A DNA stretch of 55,635 bases from UBA8516 sp035457865 (GCA_035457865.1 DATIAR010000085.1:1-55635), one strand, 5' to 3'; positions 1 to 8,056 are shown, numbered from the stretch's first letter. Numbers and translations are program-made. Notes: generated by a model not told the origin, from the sequence alone.

Positions 1-1
1 C

Positions 2-496
2 CTAAAAAGACGCAGTAGAACCAATATCATCTTGGGCGGTATTTGTGGTGGAGCTCCACCAATGATAGGATATGTTGCAGTTACTATGAATGGACTCTGG
101 GATCTTGGGCTTGTCATGGCAGGATTGGTGTTTATCTGGATCCCAATGCACATCTGGGCTCTTACTTTGCACTTTAAGGAAGATTATAACAAAGTCAATG
201 TGCCAATGTTAACAGCTGTACAATCTGAAAAAACATCAGCTAGAGTGATTGCAGGTTCTACAGTAATGATGGTATTGTTTAGTATTGTGCCATTTTTCTT
301 GACCACAGATGTTGGTCAACCAGTAATGCATGAAGTTTATCTTTACACTGCGGTAGCAACAGGAATTTTGATGATAGCCCTTAGTGCATGGGTTGTGGTA
401 AAACCAACAGAAAGAGCATCATGGACATTGTTCAAATTTTCAAGTCCATATTTAGCAATCTTGTTTATTGCATTAATGGTTGATTCTGCACTATAA
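2..496 (+). CDS. ctaB: Protoheme IX farnesyltransferase (heme o synthase), C-terminal part
   Basis: The 5' end lies outside the window; the frame is already open at base 2, and the first codons read LKRRSRTNIILGG, which matches the conserved loop 'LKRRT..NI..GG..G..PP.IG' of UbiA-type heme o synthases. Several hydrophobic helices follow, including the 'HIWAL...' segment with 'FKEDY', the family's second conserved loop. The enzyme transfers a farnesyl group to protoheme to give heme o for heme-copper oxidases and is an integral membrane protein. About 165 residues are present, roughly the C-terminal half. It is convergent with the UbiD gene, 31 bp apart. Confidence 0.9.
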   Translation, partial: LKRRSRTNIILGGICGGAPPMIGYVAVTMNGLWDLGLVMAGLVFIWIPMHIWALTLHFKEDYNKVNVPMLTAVQSEKTSARVIAGSTVMMVLFSIVPFFLTTDVGQPVMHEVYLYTAVATGILMIALSAWVVVKPTERASWTLFKFSSPYLAILFIALMVDSAL

Positions 497-527
497 CTAG
501 TAGTTTTTTAGCTAATAAAACCAGTTT

Positions 528-1856
528 TTACAGATAATCTTTCAATGAAGTTTTGTCTTCGTTAGGAATTTTAGCGATCTCAAAGCCCTCTGGTCTTTTT
601 GATAAAGGTCTTGTTGCATCAATACCAAGCTTTGCAGTAAGTAGATTCTTTTGATCACTAGATGGATCAAGACTAGAGCCTCTTACTTTTTTTATAATAA
701 TCAAATCTTTGTCAGCTTGGAATCTTGTTGCCATTGCATATTCAACACTAACTGCATTATTAGGATCAATGTCCTCGTCCACCACAATCACCATCTTTAA
801 TGATCTGTGGGCAGCAAATGTTTTTTCAATGACTTTTTTTGCATCAGAGTTTTTCTTTTTCACAATCTGTACTACAGCATGTAGCCAATTGCAACCTCCA
901 TCACTCATAACTACTTTTTTTGTTTGTGGAAATGATTTTCTGACATCACGATTTAGTTTAGCTTCAATTGGCATTCCCATCAGTAAGCGGTGCTCAGAAT
1001 ATCCTGAAAGTATATCATGAAAAATAGCGTTATTTCTATAGTATAGATTTTCTAGTTCAAACACAGGTTGTTCTCTTTTAAAATCATATGTTCTGAGCAT
1101 TTCAACCATCCATTCCTTGTGTGTTTTATCTTTGAGGATCTTTCCTTCCATTACAATTTCTGTACCTGTTGGTACTTTCATACCAGAATAAGGCATCTTT
1201 GACAGAGTTAGTTTATTTCCTAAAATTGCATTTGCTATTTCTAATTCATCTTCTCCCCATTCTGCTTGGTATGCTCCAGCTATCGATACAGCTGGGTGTA
1301 CACCAACTGTAATTGCCACTTTTAGGTCCTCACCATGTTCTTTGGCATAGATAAAAGAACGATATAGATGCCTTCCTTCAACCATTCTCACAGAAAAGTG
1401 CTTCTTATCTATAGGCATCAATCTGTGAAATGATGAGTTTTGAGTGTTTTGTTCTTGGTTTAAGGTATAGATTATAGATGAAGTGATAAATGGACCAGGT
1501 TCTTTTTCGAAGTGTGTCACTATAGGCAAAATAGATAGATCTTTGGTCCTGTTTTCCATGAATTTACCCTCAGAAACAGTCTTTGGTCTTTTAGCATGTT
1601 TTATTGCAAAAATCACCTTTTCATGTATGTTGGATTCTTTTGAATTTACAGCCTTTGCAAACCTTGCTCTTGTACCTACTAAATTTGCTACAAGTCGGAG
1701 TTTGCTTTCCTTAATGTTTTCAAACAAGATTGCGTTTGTTCCATCTGCTTTGGAAGTCAAAGCTGCAATTTCGTATTTTGTAGATACTTTCTTTTTTATC
1801 ACATAAAGTTGATTCAGATTTTTTACTTGATTAATATATGATCTAAGATCAGTCAT
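528..1856 (-). CDS. UbiD-family prenylated-FMN decarboxylase
   Basis: The 442-residue protein is typical in length for UbiD/Fdc enzymes, which decarboxylate unsaturated acids with prenylated FMN. The segment 'VPTGTEIVMEGKI' holds the two glutamates of the conserved E-x4-E motif, and an arginine in 'KHFSVRMVEGRHLYR' fits the expected active-site Arg. The C-terminal domain with 'MSDGGCNWLHAVVQI' and 'DPNNAVSVEYAMATRF' is also family-like. In archaea a UbiD homologue acts as trans-anhydromevalonate 5-phosphate decarboxylase in the modified mevalonate pathway; that role is an attractive inference here, because thaumarchaea lack ubiquinone, but the paralogue cannot be settled by eye. Its ATG overlaps the stop of the upstream gene (ATGA), so the two are probably translationally coupled. 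Confidence 0.85.
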   Translation of the reverse strand: MTDLRSYINQVKNLNQLYVIKKKVSTKYEIAALTSKADGTNAILFENIKESKLRLVANLVGTRARFAKAVNSKESNIHEKVIFAIKHAKRPKTVSEGKFMENRTKDLSILPIVTHFEKEPGPFITSSIIYTLNQEQNTQNSSFHRLMPIDKKHFSVRMVEGRHLYRSFIYAKEHGEDLKVAITVGVHPAVSIAGAYQAEWGEDELEIANAILGNKLTLSKMPYSGMKVPTGTEIVMEGKILKDKTHKEWMVEMLRTYDFKREQPVFELENLYYRNNAIFHDILSGYSEHRLLMGMPIEAKLNRDVRKSFPQTKKVVMSDGGCNWLHAVVQIVKKKNSDAKKVIEKTFAAHRSLKMVIVVDEDIDPNNAVSVEYAMATRFQADKDLIIIKKVRGSSLDPSSDQKNLLTAKLGIDATRPLSKRPEGFEIAKIPNEDKTSLKDYL

Positions 1857-2188
1857 TGTTTAACAAGCTCTATTATTACATTCATAATGATTTTCATATC
1901 TTCTAGTCTAAGTTCTTTTTGTGTATTAATGGAAACGATACAAATTCCGTTTATAATAGAGGCTATGCGTTCTGAGATCATTTTAAGAAAAAGGGATTCA
2001 GACTTTGCTGGTATTACTGTTACTGTACTAGTACGAGATCCAGAACCAATTGACACAACCATTGCGCCAATCTTTTCTTTTCCTTCGGTTATTGAGATAA
2101 AATTACCATTATCAAATGGAACTATTTGAACCAAGAATTCCCGATTATCCACTCTGACGGTTTTTTTCTTATAACCGACTTTGGACAT
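1853..2188 (-). CDS. Conserved small protein, possible PAC3-like proteasome assembly chaperone fold
   Basis: About 111 residues, no signal peptide or membrane helix. I do not recognise it firmly. The pattern of strands ('REFLVQIVPFDNGNFISIT', 'KIGAMVVSIGS', 'TSTVTVIPA'), then a long helix after 'SLFLKMISERIASII', then 'GICIVSIN' and a final helix, resembles eukaryotic proteasome assembly chaperone 3 (a strand block ending in '..GKMGTLVSLEP', then 'LIHVFAKNLVAFV'). That likeness is from memory and is an inference only. Start: an ATG at 2188 is preceded by an in-frame TTG at 2191; the ATG is preferred. It overlaps ubiD by 4 bp downstream and is 16 bp from the zinc-ribbon gene upstream, so it sits in a small leftward operon. 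Confidence 0.6.
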   Translation of the reverse strand: MSKVGYKKKTVRVDNREFLVQIVPFDNGNFISITEGKEKIGAMVVSIGSGSRTSTVTVIPAKSESLFLKMISERIASIINGICIVSINTQKELRLEDMKIIMNVIIELVKQ

Positions 2189-2204
2189 CAATAGTCTACG
2201 TCAG

Positions 2205-2558
2205 CTACGCCTTTATTGCTACCGGCGCTATTGCTACTTTTTTCACAGTAGCTTTTGCCGTCTTAGACTTTTTAGTAGGCTTTTTTACTACTGTCTCCAC
2301 TTCTATTTCTTCTACTTCCGCAGCCTTTACAGCAACAGCTTCTAGTTGAGAATCAGCTTCGACTCTAGCACGCAATTTTGCTTTGTATTTTAGGTTTCTT
2401 GGTTTTGTTCGCAATCTGTATCCACAGCACGGACACCAGAGTCCTTCCCATTTTATGAAAATTTCACAAATCTGGCATCTTTTCTGTCCTGATGCATAGC
2501 GACCAGTACCAACAGGCTTTTGTGCCTTGTATCTTGTGCATATTCCTTTACATGTCAT
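2205..2558 (-). CDS. Thaumarchaeal zinc-ribbon protein with charged tail
   Basis: 117 residues in two parts. Residues 1-50 hold C3, C7, C28, C31, C42, C44 and C45, with 'GLWCPCCGYRLRTKPRN' forming a zinc-ribbon knuckle; short proteins with this arrangement are common in ammonia-oxidising archaea and are usually annotated only as hypothetical or transcription-factor-like. Residues 60-117 are a low-complexity tail rich in Lys, Ala, Val and Glu, probably disordered. It is the first gene of a leftward group with the small protein and the UbiD enzyme. Role unknown; nucleic-acid or protein binding is a guess from the zinc ribbon and basic character. Confidence 0.75.
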   Translation of the reverse strand: MTCKGICTRYKAQKPVGTGRYASGQKRCQICEIFIKWEGLWCPCCGYRLRTKPRNLKYKAKLRARVEADSQLEAVAVKAAEVEEIEVETVVKKPTKKSKTAKATVKKVAIAPVAIKA

Positions 2559-2826
2559 TTTCCATTCACTTTCCTTTTGTAATTACTTATAGTAATACTA
2601 ACTATTTAAGCGTGGATCACAATTTCTTATATTGATAATGATGATTTTATAGAAAAATTACACGCACCCTTCTTGAACCATTCCAGAGTTTTCAGAAAAA
2701 ACAAAAAAAGCTATATAAAAACGTATGTTTTTAAAAATGTAATAATTTAAAGATTTTTCATAGAAAAAAACGAACTTCCTAATAAACATTTTTTAGATAG
2801 ATTGGTTAGCAAATAAAATTTCAGAA
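2559..2826. other. AT-rich intergenic gap, nothing recognised
   Basis: This 268-bp stretch separates two leftward genes. It is very AT-rich with several A and T runs (for example 2700-2710). I found no open frame of useful length, no tRNA and no clear structured RNA. The runs of T on the minus strand at its left end could terminate the RuvC-like gene's upstream transcript, and the right end should hold the promoter of the zinc-ribbon gene. Confidence 0.5.
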
Positions 2827-3414
2827 TTATCCTGTTCTGGACAGCGGCAAAACAAGATGACGATAACCCTCTCTTTGTGAGATATACCTTGCTGACATTT
2901 TATCGCGTTCTCCTCTTTTATTATAATTTTTTGTCCTCAACGAGGTTTTATGCTCATCAACAAATTCTAATTCAAAATGAGAGCAGAATTTTAGATTTAA
3001 GAGATTAGTTATTTGTCTAGCTATTTTCATATTTCCATTTCCTATTTTTACAATTTTCTTATCAGCTTTCAATCCCGCTAAAATTTTTACAACATGTGAT
3101 ATCAATTCGTCAAGTGATGTATATATAGAACGTTCAATTTCTTTTTGATGATAAAAAACAGATAATCCAATTCTATTACCAGGATCTATTCCTATTACAA
3201 GCGAGTCTTCGTTCATACCAGATTCAAGTTTTTGCATGATAAGTCCCTTGATTACGGTAGGATCTGCATTAAACTCTTCTTCATATAACACTAAGTTAGT
3301 ATCAATTTTTGGCATGTCACGAGTAGTTGTAAGAATTAATCTTTTGTCAGTTTGATTGATTTCATTTGGCAGTATAGAATCATAATTAATTTTAAGGTGC
3401 TTTAATGTCTTCAC
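2827..3414 (-). CDS. RuvC/YqgF-like RNase H-fold protein
   Basis: 195 residues from a GTG start. Residues 72-87 read 'LVIGIDPGNRIGLSVF', the first strand and hairpin of the RNase H-fold resolvases of the RuvC/YqgF group, with D77 as the first acidic ligand. Later motifs fit the same fold: 'IVKIGNGN' (121-128), 'EFVDEHKTS' (150-158, candidate E154, comparable to the YqgF 'DERLTT' block) and 'RDKMSARYIS' (170-179, candidate D171). The first 65 residues are not explained by the fold. Hydrolysis of branched DNA or RNA is possible but not shown; the archaeal Holliday resolvase Hjc is a different family. It stands alone between two gaps. Confidence 0.6.
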   Translation of the reverse strand: MKTLKHLKINYDSILPNEINQTDKRLILTTTRDMPKIDTNLVLYEEEFNADPTVIKGLIMQKLESGMNEDSLVIGIDPGNRIGLSVFYHQKEIERSIYTSLDELISHVVKILAGLKADKKIVKIGNGNMKIARQITNLLNLKFCSHFELEFVDEHKTSLRTKNYNKRGERDKMSARYISQREGYRHLVLPLSRTG

Positions 3415-3518
3415 AAATTTGAAATAAGATCTACCATAAACTGTTGCTACCGCAATACTGTTTTGAGTGTAGTATGCTATACTTTACCTAGCCTTTAACT
3501 AAAATTTAAGGTTTATTC

Positions 3519-3851
3519 TTATCTCAATATAGAAGAAATAGTATATTCTACAGCTTCGTCGAATTTCTCGTTTATTTTGGTTTTAATTTCAGCTAGACTC
3601 TTTTCACCATCATTTAGTATTTTCTTTGCCTCTTGATTTGCAATATCTCTCGTTTTTGATATCATGGATTCAGATTCTTTTGTGGCCATTTCGACTACCT
3701 TTTCTCGAAGGTTTTCTATCTCGTTTTCAACCCTTGCATGAAGTTTCTTTTTCATATCTGCCACTTTTTCATTCAAAGAGTCAATATTCTCTTCTAGTTC
3801 AGAGAGTGTTTTGATTATGCCTTCGACTTTAGAAACGGCTACTTCACTCAT
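3519..3851 (-). CDS. Coiled-coil protein, possible A/V-ATPase peripheral-stalk subunit H-like
   Basis: About 110 residues, almost wholly charged heptad-like helix ('LSELEENIDSLNEKVADM', then many Glu/Lys), with no membrane segment or cysteine. Length and composition resemble archaeal ATPase subunit H (AhaH), the right-handed coiled-coil partner of subunit E, but coiled coils are poor evidence of homology and the gene is over 38 kb from the ATPase cluster. Start choice: a GAGGTG ribosome-binding site at 3861-3866 lies 9 bases before ATG 3851, so the in-frame GTG at 3863 is part of that site rather than the start. It follows nac in the same direction with a short gap and is probably cotranscribed with it. 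Confidence 0.6.
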   Translation of the reverse strand: MSEVAVSKVEGIIKTLSELEENIDSLNEKVADMKKKLHARVENEIENLREKVVEMATKESESMISKTRDIANQEAKKILNDGEKSLAEIKTKINEKFDEAVEYTISSILR

Positions 3852-3860
3852 TATGGCTAA

Positions 3861-3866
3861 CACCTC
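3861..3866 (-). promoter_or_regulatory. Ribosome-binding site fixing the ATG at 3851
   Basis: The minus-strand GAGGTG matches the archaeal anti-Shine-Dalgarno consensus GGAGGTGAT and lies 9 bases from ATG 3851. It contains the alternative GTG codon, which argues against that longer start. Confidence 0.55.
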
Positions 3867-3887
3867 AAAATCCTGTTATTAAATCCT

Positions 3888-4229
3888 TCATTTGGTTGTA
3901 AGTAACAAGATTGCTCTAGCCAGATCACCTTTGGCTTCTACAAGAGCATTATTTGCAGCTTCTTGTGAAACCCCAGCTTGTTGTGCTACGAGTATAATGT
4001 CTTCCTCACTAAATACAGGTACTTCCAATTCCCTTTCTTCGTAGCTTTCTGCTATAACTTGAAAAATAGAATTATCTTTTGACTTCATTTCTGATACTGT
4101 AGGTTTTGGAATTATAATCTCCTTTTTGTCAGTCTTGATTATTACTTCCTGTACGTTAGGAATTTCTTTCATCTCTAGACCCATCCTGTCTAGCATCCTC
4201 CGCATCTCGCGGTTTCCGCCACGCATCAT
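3888..4229 (-). CDS. nac: Nascent polypeptide-associated complex protein
   Basis: The archaeal NAC binds nascent chains at the ribosome exit as a homodimer. The N-terminus 'MMRGGNREMRRMLDRMGLEM' has the Met/Arg-rich ribosome-binding start of archaeal NAC, the middle 'VQEVIIKTDKKEIIIPKP' is the NAC beta-barrel, and the last 45 residues 'FSEEDIILVAQQAGVSQEAA' to the end form a UBA domain. The ATG at 4229 gives the family-like N-terminus; an in-frame TTG at 4247 would overlap the PUA gene by 4 bp and cannot be excluded. It lies directly downstream of a PUA-domain gene, an order common in archaea. Confidence 0.93.
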   Translation of the reverse strand: MMRGGNREMRRMLDRMGLEMKEIPNVQEVIIKTDKKEIIIPKPTVSEMKSKDNSIFQVIAESYEERELEVPVFSEEDIILVAQQAGVSQEAANNALVEAKGDLARAILLLTTK

Positions 4230-4243
4230 GTATGATCCACTGA

Positions 4244-4702
4244 TCAAGTTGGACTTTTTAAACTATCTCTGATCTTAACAGCCACACCACGCTTTAGACT
4301 ATTAATCATTCGTGAAGAAAGGACAGATCTACCAACTGCAATGACGGTATCTTTGTAGAGGACTGGGACATCTGCTCCAATTAGAATATTTTTCCCACAC
4401 CAAGTAACATGCTTGCAGAAAACAGAACTTCCTTTCTCTACAAATGGCTTTGAATCTTCGTCTACTTCAATACAGTTTTCTTTGAATTTTTTACTTTTCA
4501 GCAATATCTGAGCAAAATATGGTGTAATTGCAAGACCTCCATCTATTCTTAAGGTACAAAGAAGTTTTTCATTTTGAAATACATGCTGAATGCGTCCAGT
4601 TCTTTTTGAATATGTTATCTTAATTTCTTTTGGGAGATATCTTGAAACCCCAATACCAAAAAGTGCATCAATAGTATATTTTAGTTTTAGAGTTGAATCC
4701 AA
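4244..4702 (-). CDS. PUA-domain RNA-binding protein
   Basis: 152 residues from a TTG start. The C-terminal half, 'KPFVEKGSSVFCKHVTWCG' then 'IGADVPVLYKDTVIAVGRSVLSS', follows the PUA-domain pattern (G.SV...G......G.DV.V.......vGra.ls), as found at the end of archaeal tRNA-guanine transglycosylase and pseudouridine synthases. No catalytic domain is attached. The N-terminal half carries a short domain seen before stand-alone archaeal PUA proteins. It is the first gene of a leftward run with nac and the coiled-coil gene; the pairing with nac suggests a role near the ribosome or rRNA, which is inference. Confidence 0.8.
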   Translation of the reverse strand: MDSTLKLKYTIDALFGIGVSRYLPKEIKITYSKRTGRIQHVFQNEKLLCTLRIDGGLAITPYFAQILLKSKKFKENCIEVDEDSKPFVEKGSSVFCKHVTWCGKNILIGADVPVLYKDTVIAVGRSVLSSRMINSLKRGVAVKIRDSLKSPT

Positions 4703-4756
4703 ACCAATAATTTTGCAGTTATTGGGCTCTAATTATTTTTGCAATGTACAGCACAC

Positions 4757-4775
4757 TATATAGCATTTTAAAATA
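4757..4775 (+). promoter_or_regulatory. Candidate TATA region of the phoU-like gene
   Basis: Two A/T boxes, tatatag (4757-4763) and tttaaaata (4767-4775), lie 20-35 bp before ATG 4792, leaving room for only a very short or no leader. The exact box is not resolvable by eye. Confidence 0.4.
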
Positions 4776-4791
4776 ACTATATAGTACGGAT

Positions 4792-5850
4792 ATGAAAAGA
4801 CGATTTATGACAAACAATGAGGAAATGAGAAAAATTCAGTTTACTGGAAAATCCTCCTATATTGTTTCATTACCAAAAGAGTGGGTAACGGAGCTGGGAT
4901 TAAAACAGGGTGACCAAGTTACAATAGTAAGACAAGGAATATCAACATTACAAATTACCCCATCAAAACGCCATACAAAAGTAATCGAAACCGAAGATGC
5001 AACATTTGAAATAAATCCTGATGATGAAAGTGCAGTAATTGTACGTAAGCTAGTTTCGTTGTATTTTCTTGGGTTCAAAACCATAAATGTAAAACCAAGA
5101 TCAGGTAGATTGAAACCATCGCAAAGATTTGCAGTAAAAGATGCTGTGAAAAGAGTGCTCATGGGTACTGAAATAATTGCAGATTCTACAGATGGTATCA
5201 CAATTCAAGTATTGATAAATCTGTTTGAGCTTTCAATAGATGGAGCATTCAAAAGGATGCTTCTTATTGCAAAATCGATGCAAAATGATGCACTTCTTGC
5301 ACTTGAAGAAGCAAATTTTGATCTCGCAAATGAAGTCATAAACAGTGATGATGAAGTGGACAGATTTAGTTTTTATATTATAAGACAGCTAAAAATTGCA
5401 ATTCAAAATGAACACATGTTAAAAGACATGGGTTTTGAGAATGCCAGAAGCTGTCTTGGATATAGAGTAATTGTAAAAAATATAGAAAGAGTAGGTGATC
5501 ATGCAGTAGGAATAGCTAAAGATCTTTTAGAGTTCAAAAAACCAGTAAGAAAATCAGTAATGGTTGAAATTCGTGAGATGAGCAACTTTTCCTTGTCAGT
5601 CCTTGATGAGGCATGTCTTTCATTATTCAAGAAGGATTTTATTCAAGCTGAAATTGCAATCCAAAAATCAGCTGAGATTACAAGATATGAAAAGCGTGTA
5701 TTGGAGAGCATTAAATCGTTAAAAGATGACGAAGAAATCTATCGTGTAAGAAGAATGATAGAGAACATACGAAGAATTTCAGAATATGCAAGTGATATAG
5801 CTGAGATAGTCATGAATATGACAATAGAGAAAACTTTGCGAAAGCAATAA
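4792..5850 (+). CDS. PhoU-like phosphate-uptake regulator with AbrB-type N-terminus
   Basis: 352 residues. Residues 11-60 ('RKIQFTGKSSYIVSLPKEW', 'GLKQGDQVTIVRQG') are a SpoVT/AbrB swapped-hairpin DNA-binding domain; the rest has the two-repeat PhoU helical bundle, with 'DEVDRFSFYIIRQL' and 'NIERVGDHAVGIAKDLLEF' in one half and 'NIRRISEYASDIAEIVMNM' in the other, the E/DxxxD patterns that bind metal. AbrB-PhoU fusions are usual in archaea and are thought to regulate phosphate transport. It is transcribed rightward, divergent from the PUA gene. ATG 4792 is used; an internal ATG at 4807 is possible. No phosphate transporter is in the window. Confidence 0.85.
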   Translation: MKRRFMTNNEEMRKIQFTGKSSYIVSLPKEWVTELGLKQGDQVTIVRQGISTLQITPSKRHTKVIETEDATFEINPDDESAVIVRKLVSLYFLGFKTINVKPRSGRLKPSQRFAVKDAVKRVLMGTEIIADSTDGITIQVLINLFELSIDGAFKRMLLIAKSMQNDALLALEEANFDLANEVINSDDEVDRFSFYIIRQLKIAIQNEHMLKDMGFENARSCLGYRVIVKNIERVGDHAVGIAKDLLEFKKPVRKSVMVEIREMSNFSLSVLDEACLSLFKKDFIQAEIAIQKSAEITRYEKRVLESIKSLKDDEEIYRVRRMIENIRRISEYASDIAEIVMNMTIEKTLRKQ

Positions 5851-5875
5851 GACACGAATGAATACCTATTAAAAT

Positions 5876-7003
5876 ATGAAAAACTCGGCAATTCTGATCA
5901 CATATGATAGAGAAGACATTGTAAAAGAGGCACTTGCTCTTTGTGAATCTGCAGGGTATCAAGTCTTTAAGATAATCAAGCAGAAATTTCTTAACAAGGC
6001 AAAATTTGGCATAGGCGAGGGAAAGGTGGAGGAATTAAACGAATTAATAAAATCAACAAAACCAGATGTCATAATTTTTGATGAATATCTCAAGCCAAGT
6101 CAAAACTACAACCTTGCCTCCAAGCTAAAAACTAACATAATGGATAGAGAATCTTTGATTCTTGAGATATTTGATCGTAATGCAACAAGTTCAGAATCAA
6201 AATTACAGGTAAAGATGGCACAACTAAGATATGAAATGTCACATGCAAAGGAAAAAGTCAGATTGGCAAAAATGGGAGAACAGCCTGGCTTCATGGGAAT
6301 TGGTAAATTCGAAGTTGATGTTTATTTTAATGATATCAAAAACAGAATGACTGCTATTAAATCAAAACTGGTAAAAGCTGGAAAACAACGCGCATTACAT
6401 AGACAGAGTAGAGATAGGATAGGGTTCAAAACTATCTCTCTAGCTGGCTATACATCAGCTGGAAAGACTACTCTCTTTAATGCTTTAACGGGTGAGAAAC
6501 AAGAAGAGAATGTAAAGCTTTTCACAACCCTTTCTACAACAACAAGAAAAATCAAACTTTCAAAAACTGAAGTTTTAATATCAGATACTGTAGGATTCAT
6601 AAGCAGACTTCCTGCGTATATGATTGAAGCTTTCAAATCTACGCTTGAGGAACTTATCTACACAGATGTGGTGATACTTGTAATTGACATAAGTGATCCC
6701 ATTTTTGAATTAAAAAAGAAATTCAGAAGTTGCATAGGTACATTGGAAGAACTTGGTGTAGATCAAGACAAAATAATTTTTGTGTTAAATAAATCAGATC
6801 TTGTAATAGCAGATGAAATTATAGAAAAAATAGATTATCTAGGATTAAAAGAAAACAAAAAATGGCTTCCTATCTCTGCAGTAACGAAACAAAATATTTC
6901 ACAATTAAAAGATCTTCTGTTAATTATTTTAGAAAGTAGACCTGTAATAACTGAAAAAGAGAAACCACGCCAATTAGAATTCAAGATTGATTATGAAGAT
7001 TGA
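5876..7003 (+). CDS. hflX: GTPase HflX
   Basis: 375 residues with the HflX N-terminal domain ('KFGIGEGKVEEL', 'VIIFDEYLKPSQNYNL', 'DRESLILEIFDRNA') and coiled-coil linker followed by a G domain. Visible GTPase motifs are the P-loop 'GYTSAGKTTL' (191-200), 'DTVGFISRLP' (G3) and 'NKSD' (G4). HflX binds the large ribosomal subunit and in bacteria splits stalled ribosomes. The archaeal protein is comparable in length to the Sulfolobus form. It begins 25 bp after the phoU-like gene and its end overlaps the aTrm56 gene by 11 bp, so the three are likely one rightward transcript. Confidence 0.95.
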   Translation: MKNSAILITYDREDIVKEALALCESAGYQVFKIIKQKFLNKAKFGIGEGKVEELNELIKSTKPDVIIFDEYLKPSQNYNLASKLKTNIMDRESLILEIFDRNATSSESKLQVKMAQLRYEMSHAKEKVRLAKMGEQPGFMGIGKFEVDVYFNDIKNRMTAIKSKLVKAGKQRALHRQSRDRIGFKTISLAGYTSAGKTTLFNALTGEKQEENVKLFTTLSTTTRKIKLSKTEVLISDTVGFISRLPAYMIEAFKSTLEELIYTDVVILVIDISDPIFELKKKFRSCIGTLEELGVDQDKIIFVLNKSDLVIADEIIEKIDYLGLKENKKWLPISAVTKQNISQLKDLLLIILESRPVITEKEKPRQLEFKIDYED

Positions 7004-7520
7004 AGTGTTAAGAATAGGTCAAAGACTTGTACGTGATGACAGAGTAACGACACATGTCGCACTTGTTTCAAGGGCATTTGGAGCTTCGAAGATACTTATG
7101 CAAGAAGTCAATCCAGAAATCAAACGAACAATATATGATATAAACCGAACGTGGGGAAGTACATTTGAAGTGGAAATCATAGATAATTGGAAAAAAGTTT
7201 TAAAATCAAAAAAGAGTTCTTTCAAAATTGTTCATTTAACAATGTATGGTGAAAACATTGATTCTGTAACAGATAAGTTGAAACAAGAAGAACAAATCCT
7301 CATCGTTGTAGGAGCAGAAAAAGTTCCGCGTGAGGTATACAACCTAGCAGATTACAATGTGGCTGTTGGTAATCAACCTCATTCTGAAATTAGCGCTCTG
7401 GCAGTATTGTTAGATAGAATTTTGCAAGGAAGACAATTTCTTAAAAAACATGAGAATGCTCAAAAAGAAATCGTTCCTACTAAACGAGGGAAAAAAGTAT
7501 TAGATAAAACAATTGATTAA
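6993..7520 (+). CDS. trm56: tRNA (cytidine(56)-2'-O)-methyltransferase
   Basis: About 175 residues with the archaeal aTrm56 sequence: 'EVLRIGQRLVRDDRVTTHV' at the N-terminus, 'WGSTFEVEI', 'VHLTMYG', and the SPOUT knot 'ILIVVGAEKVPREVYNLADYNVAVGNQPHSE'-like block, where the deep trefoil knot binds S-adenosylmethionine. The enzyme methylates C56 of the T-loop. The ATG at 6993 is preferred to the in-frame TTG at 6987, since the family begins close to 'MKIEVLRIG'. It overlaps the 3' end of hflX in another frame. Confidence 0.93.
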   Translation: MKIEVLRIGQRLVRDDRVTTHVALVSRAFGASKILMQEVNPEIKRTIYDINRTWGSTFEVEIIDNWKKVLKSKKSSFKIVHLTMYGENIDSVTDKLKQEEQILIVVGAEKVPREVYNLADYNVAVGNQPHSEISALAVLLDRILQGRQFLKKHENAQKEIVPTKRGKKVLDKTID

Positions 7521-7546
7521 ATATAGAATCTAAATCACAGGTGGTA

Positions 7547-8056
7547 ATGACAAATAGTCATGAAGATCCTTTTGTAAAAATAGCAGCTTTGATTGGTGGG
7601 GATGAATATCTCAAAGTTGCTCGCTCGCTTTTAAATACAGAGGATGCTACTGATGAAGAAATTGCGAGTTCTACTGGTCTGAGAATAAATATAGTAAGAA
7701 AAGTGTTATACGATCTTTTTGGAAAGGCACTTATCACAGGCATTAGGGTAAAAGATGAAAAAAAGGGCTGGTTTGTTTACCGATGGCGTGCACGAAAGGA
7801 TGAGGTTGATAATTTCATAGAAAACCAAAAAAAGAAAATTACTGAAAGGCTACAACAAAGATTAGATTATGAAAGTTCTGCTGAATTTTATCATTGTGGA
7901 AATGAAGACTGTACGAAACTTACATTTGAGAAGGCCTTGGATTTGTCTTTTAAATGTCCCACTTGTGGAAAACTTGTGAATATAATAAAAAATGATAAAC
8001 TCAAGAAAGCACTTCAGTATAAAATTGATGAGTTACATGAAGACCTAAAACACTAA
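7547..8056 (+). CDS. tfe: Transcription factor E, alpha subunit
   Basis: About 169 residues. The N-terminal extended winged helix ('DPFVKIAALIGGDEYLKVARSL', 'ATDEEIASSTGLRINIVRKVLYDL', 'FVYRWRA') and the C-terminal zinc ribbon (C117-x4-C122 and C137-x2-C140) match TFE/TFIIE-alpha, which stabilises promoter opening by RNA polymerase. Start: ATG 7547 is preceded in frame by GTG 7541, which is part of an AGGTGG stretch; family proteins begin close to 'DPFVK', favouring the ATG. It ends in a 4-bp convergent overlap with the arfC gene. Confidence 0.95.
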   Translation: MTNSHEDPFVKIAALIGGDEYLKVARSLLNTEDATDEEIASSTGLRINIVRKVLYDLFGKALITGIRVKDEKKGWFVYRWRARKDEVDNFIENQKKKITERLQQRLDYESSAEFYHCGNEDCTKLTFEKALDLSFKCPTCGKLVNIIKNDKLKKALQYKIDELHEDLKH

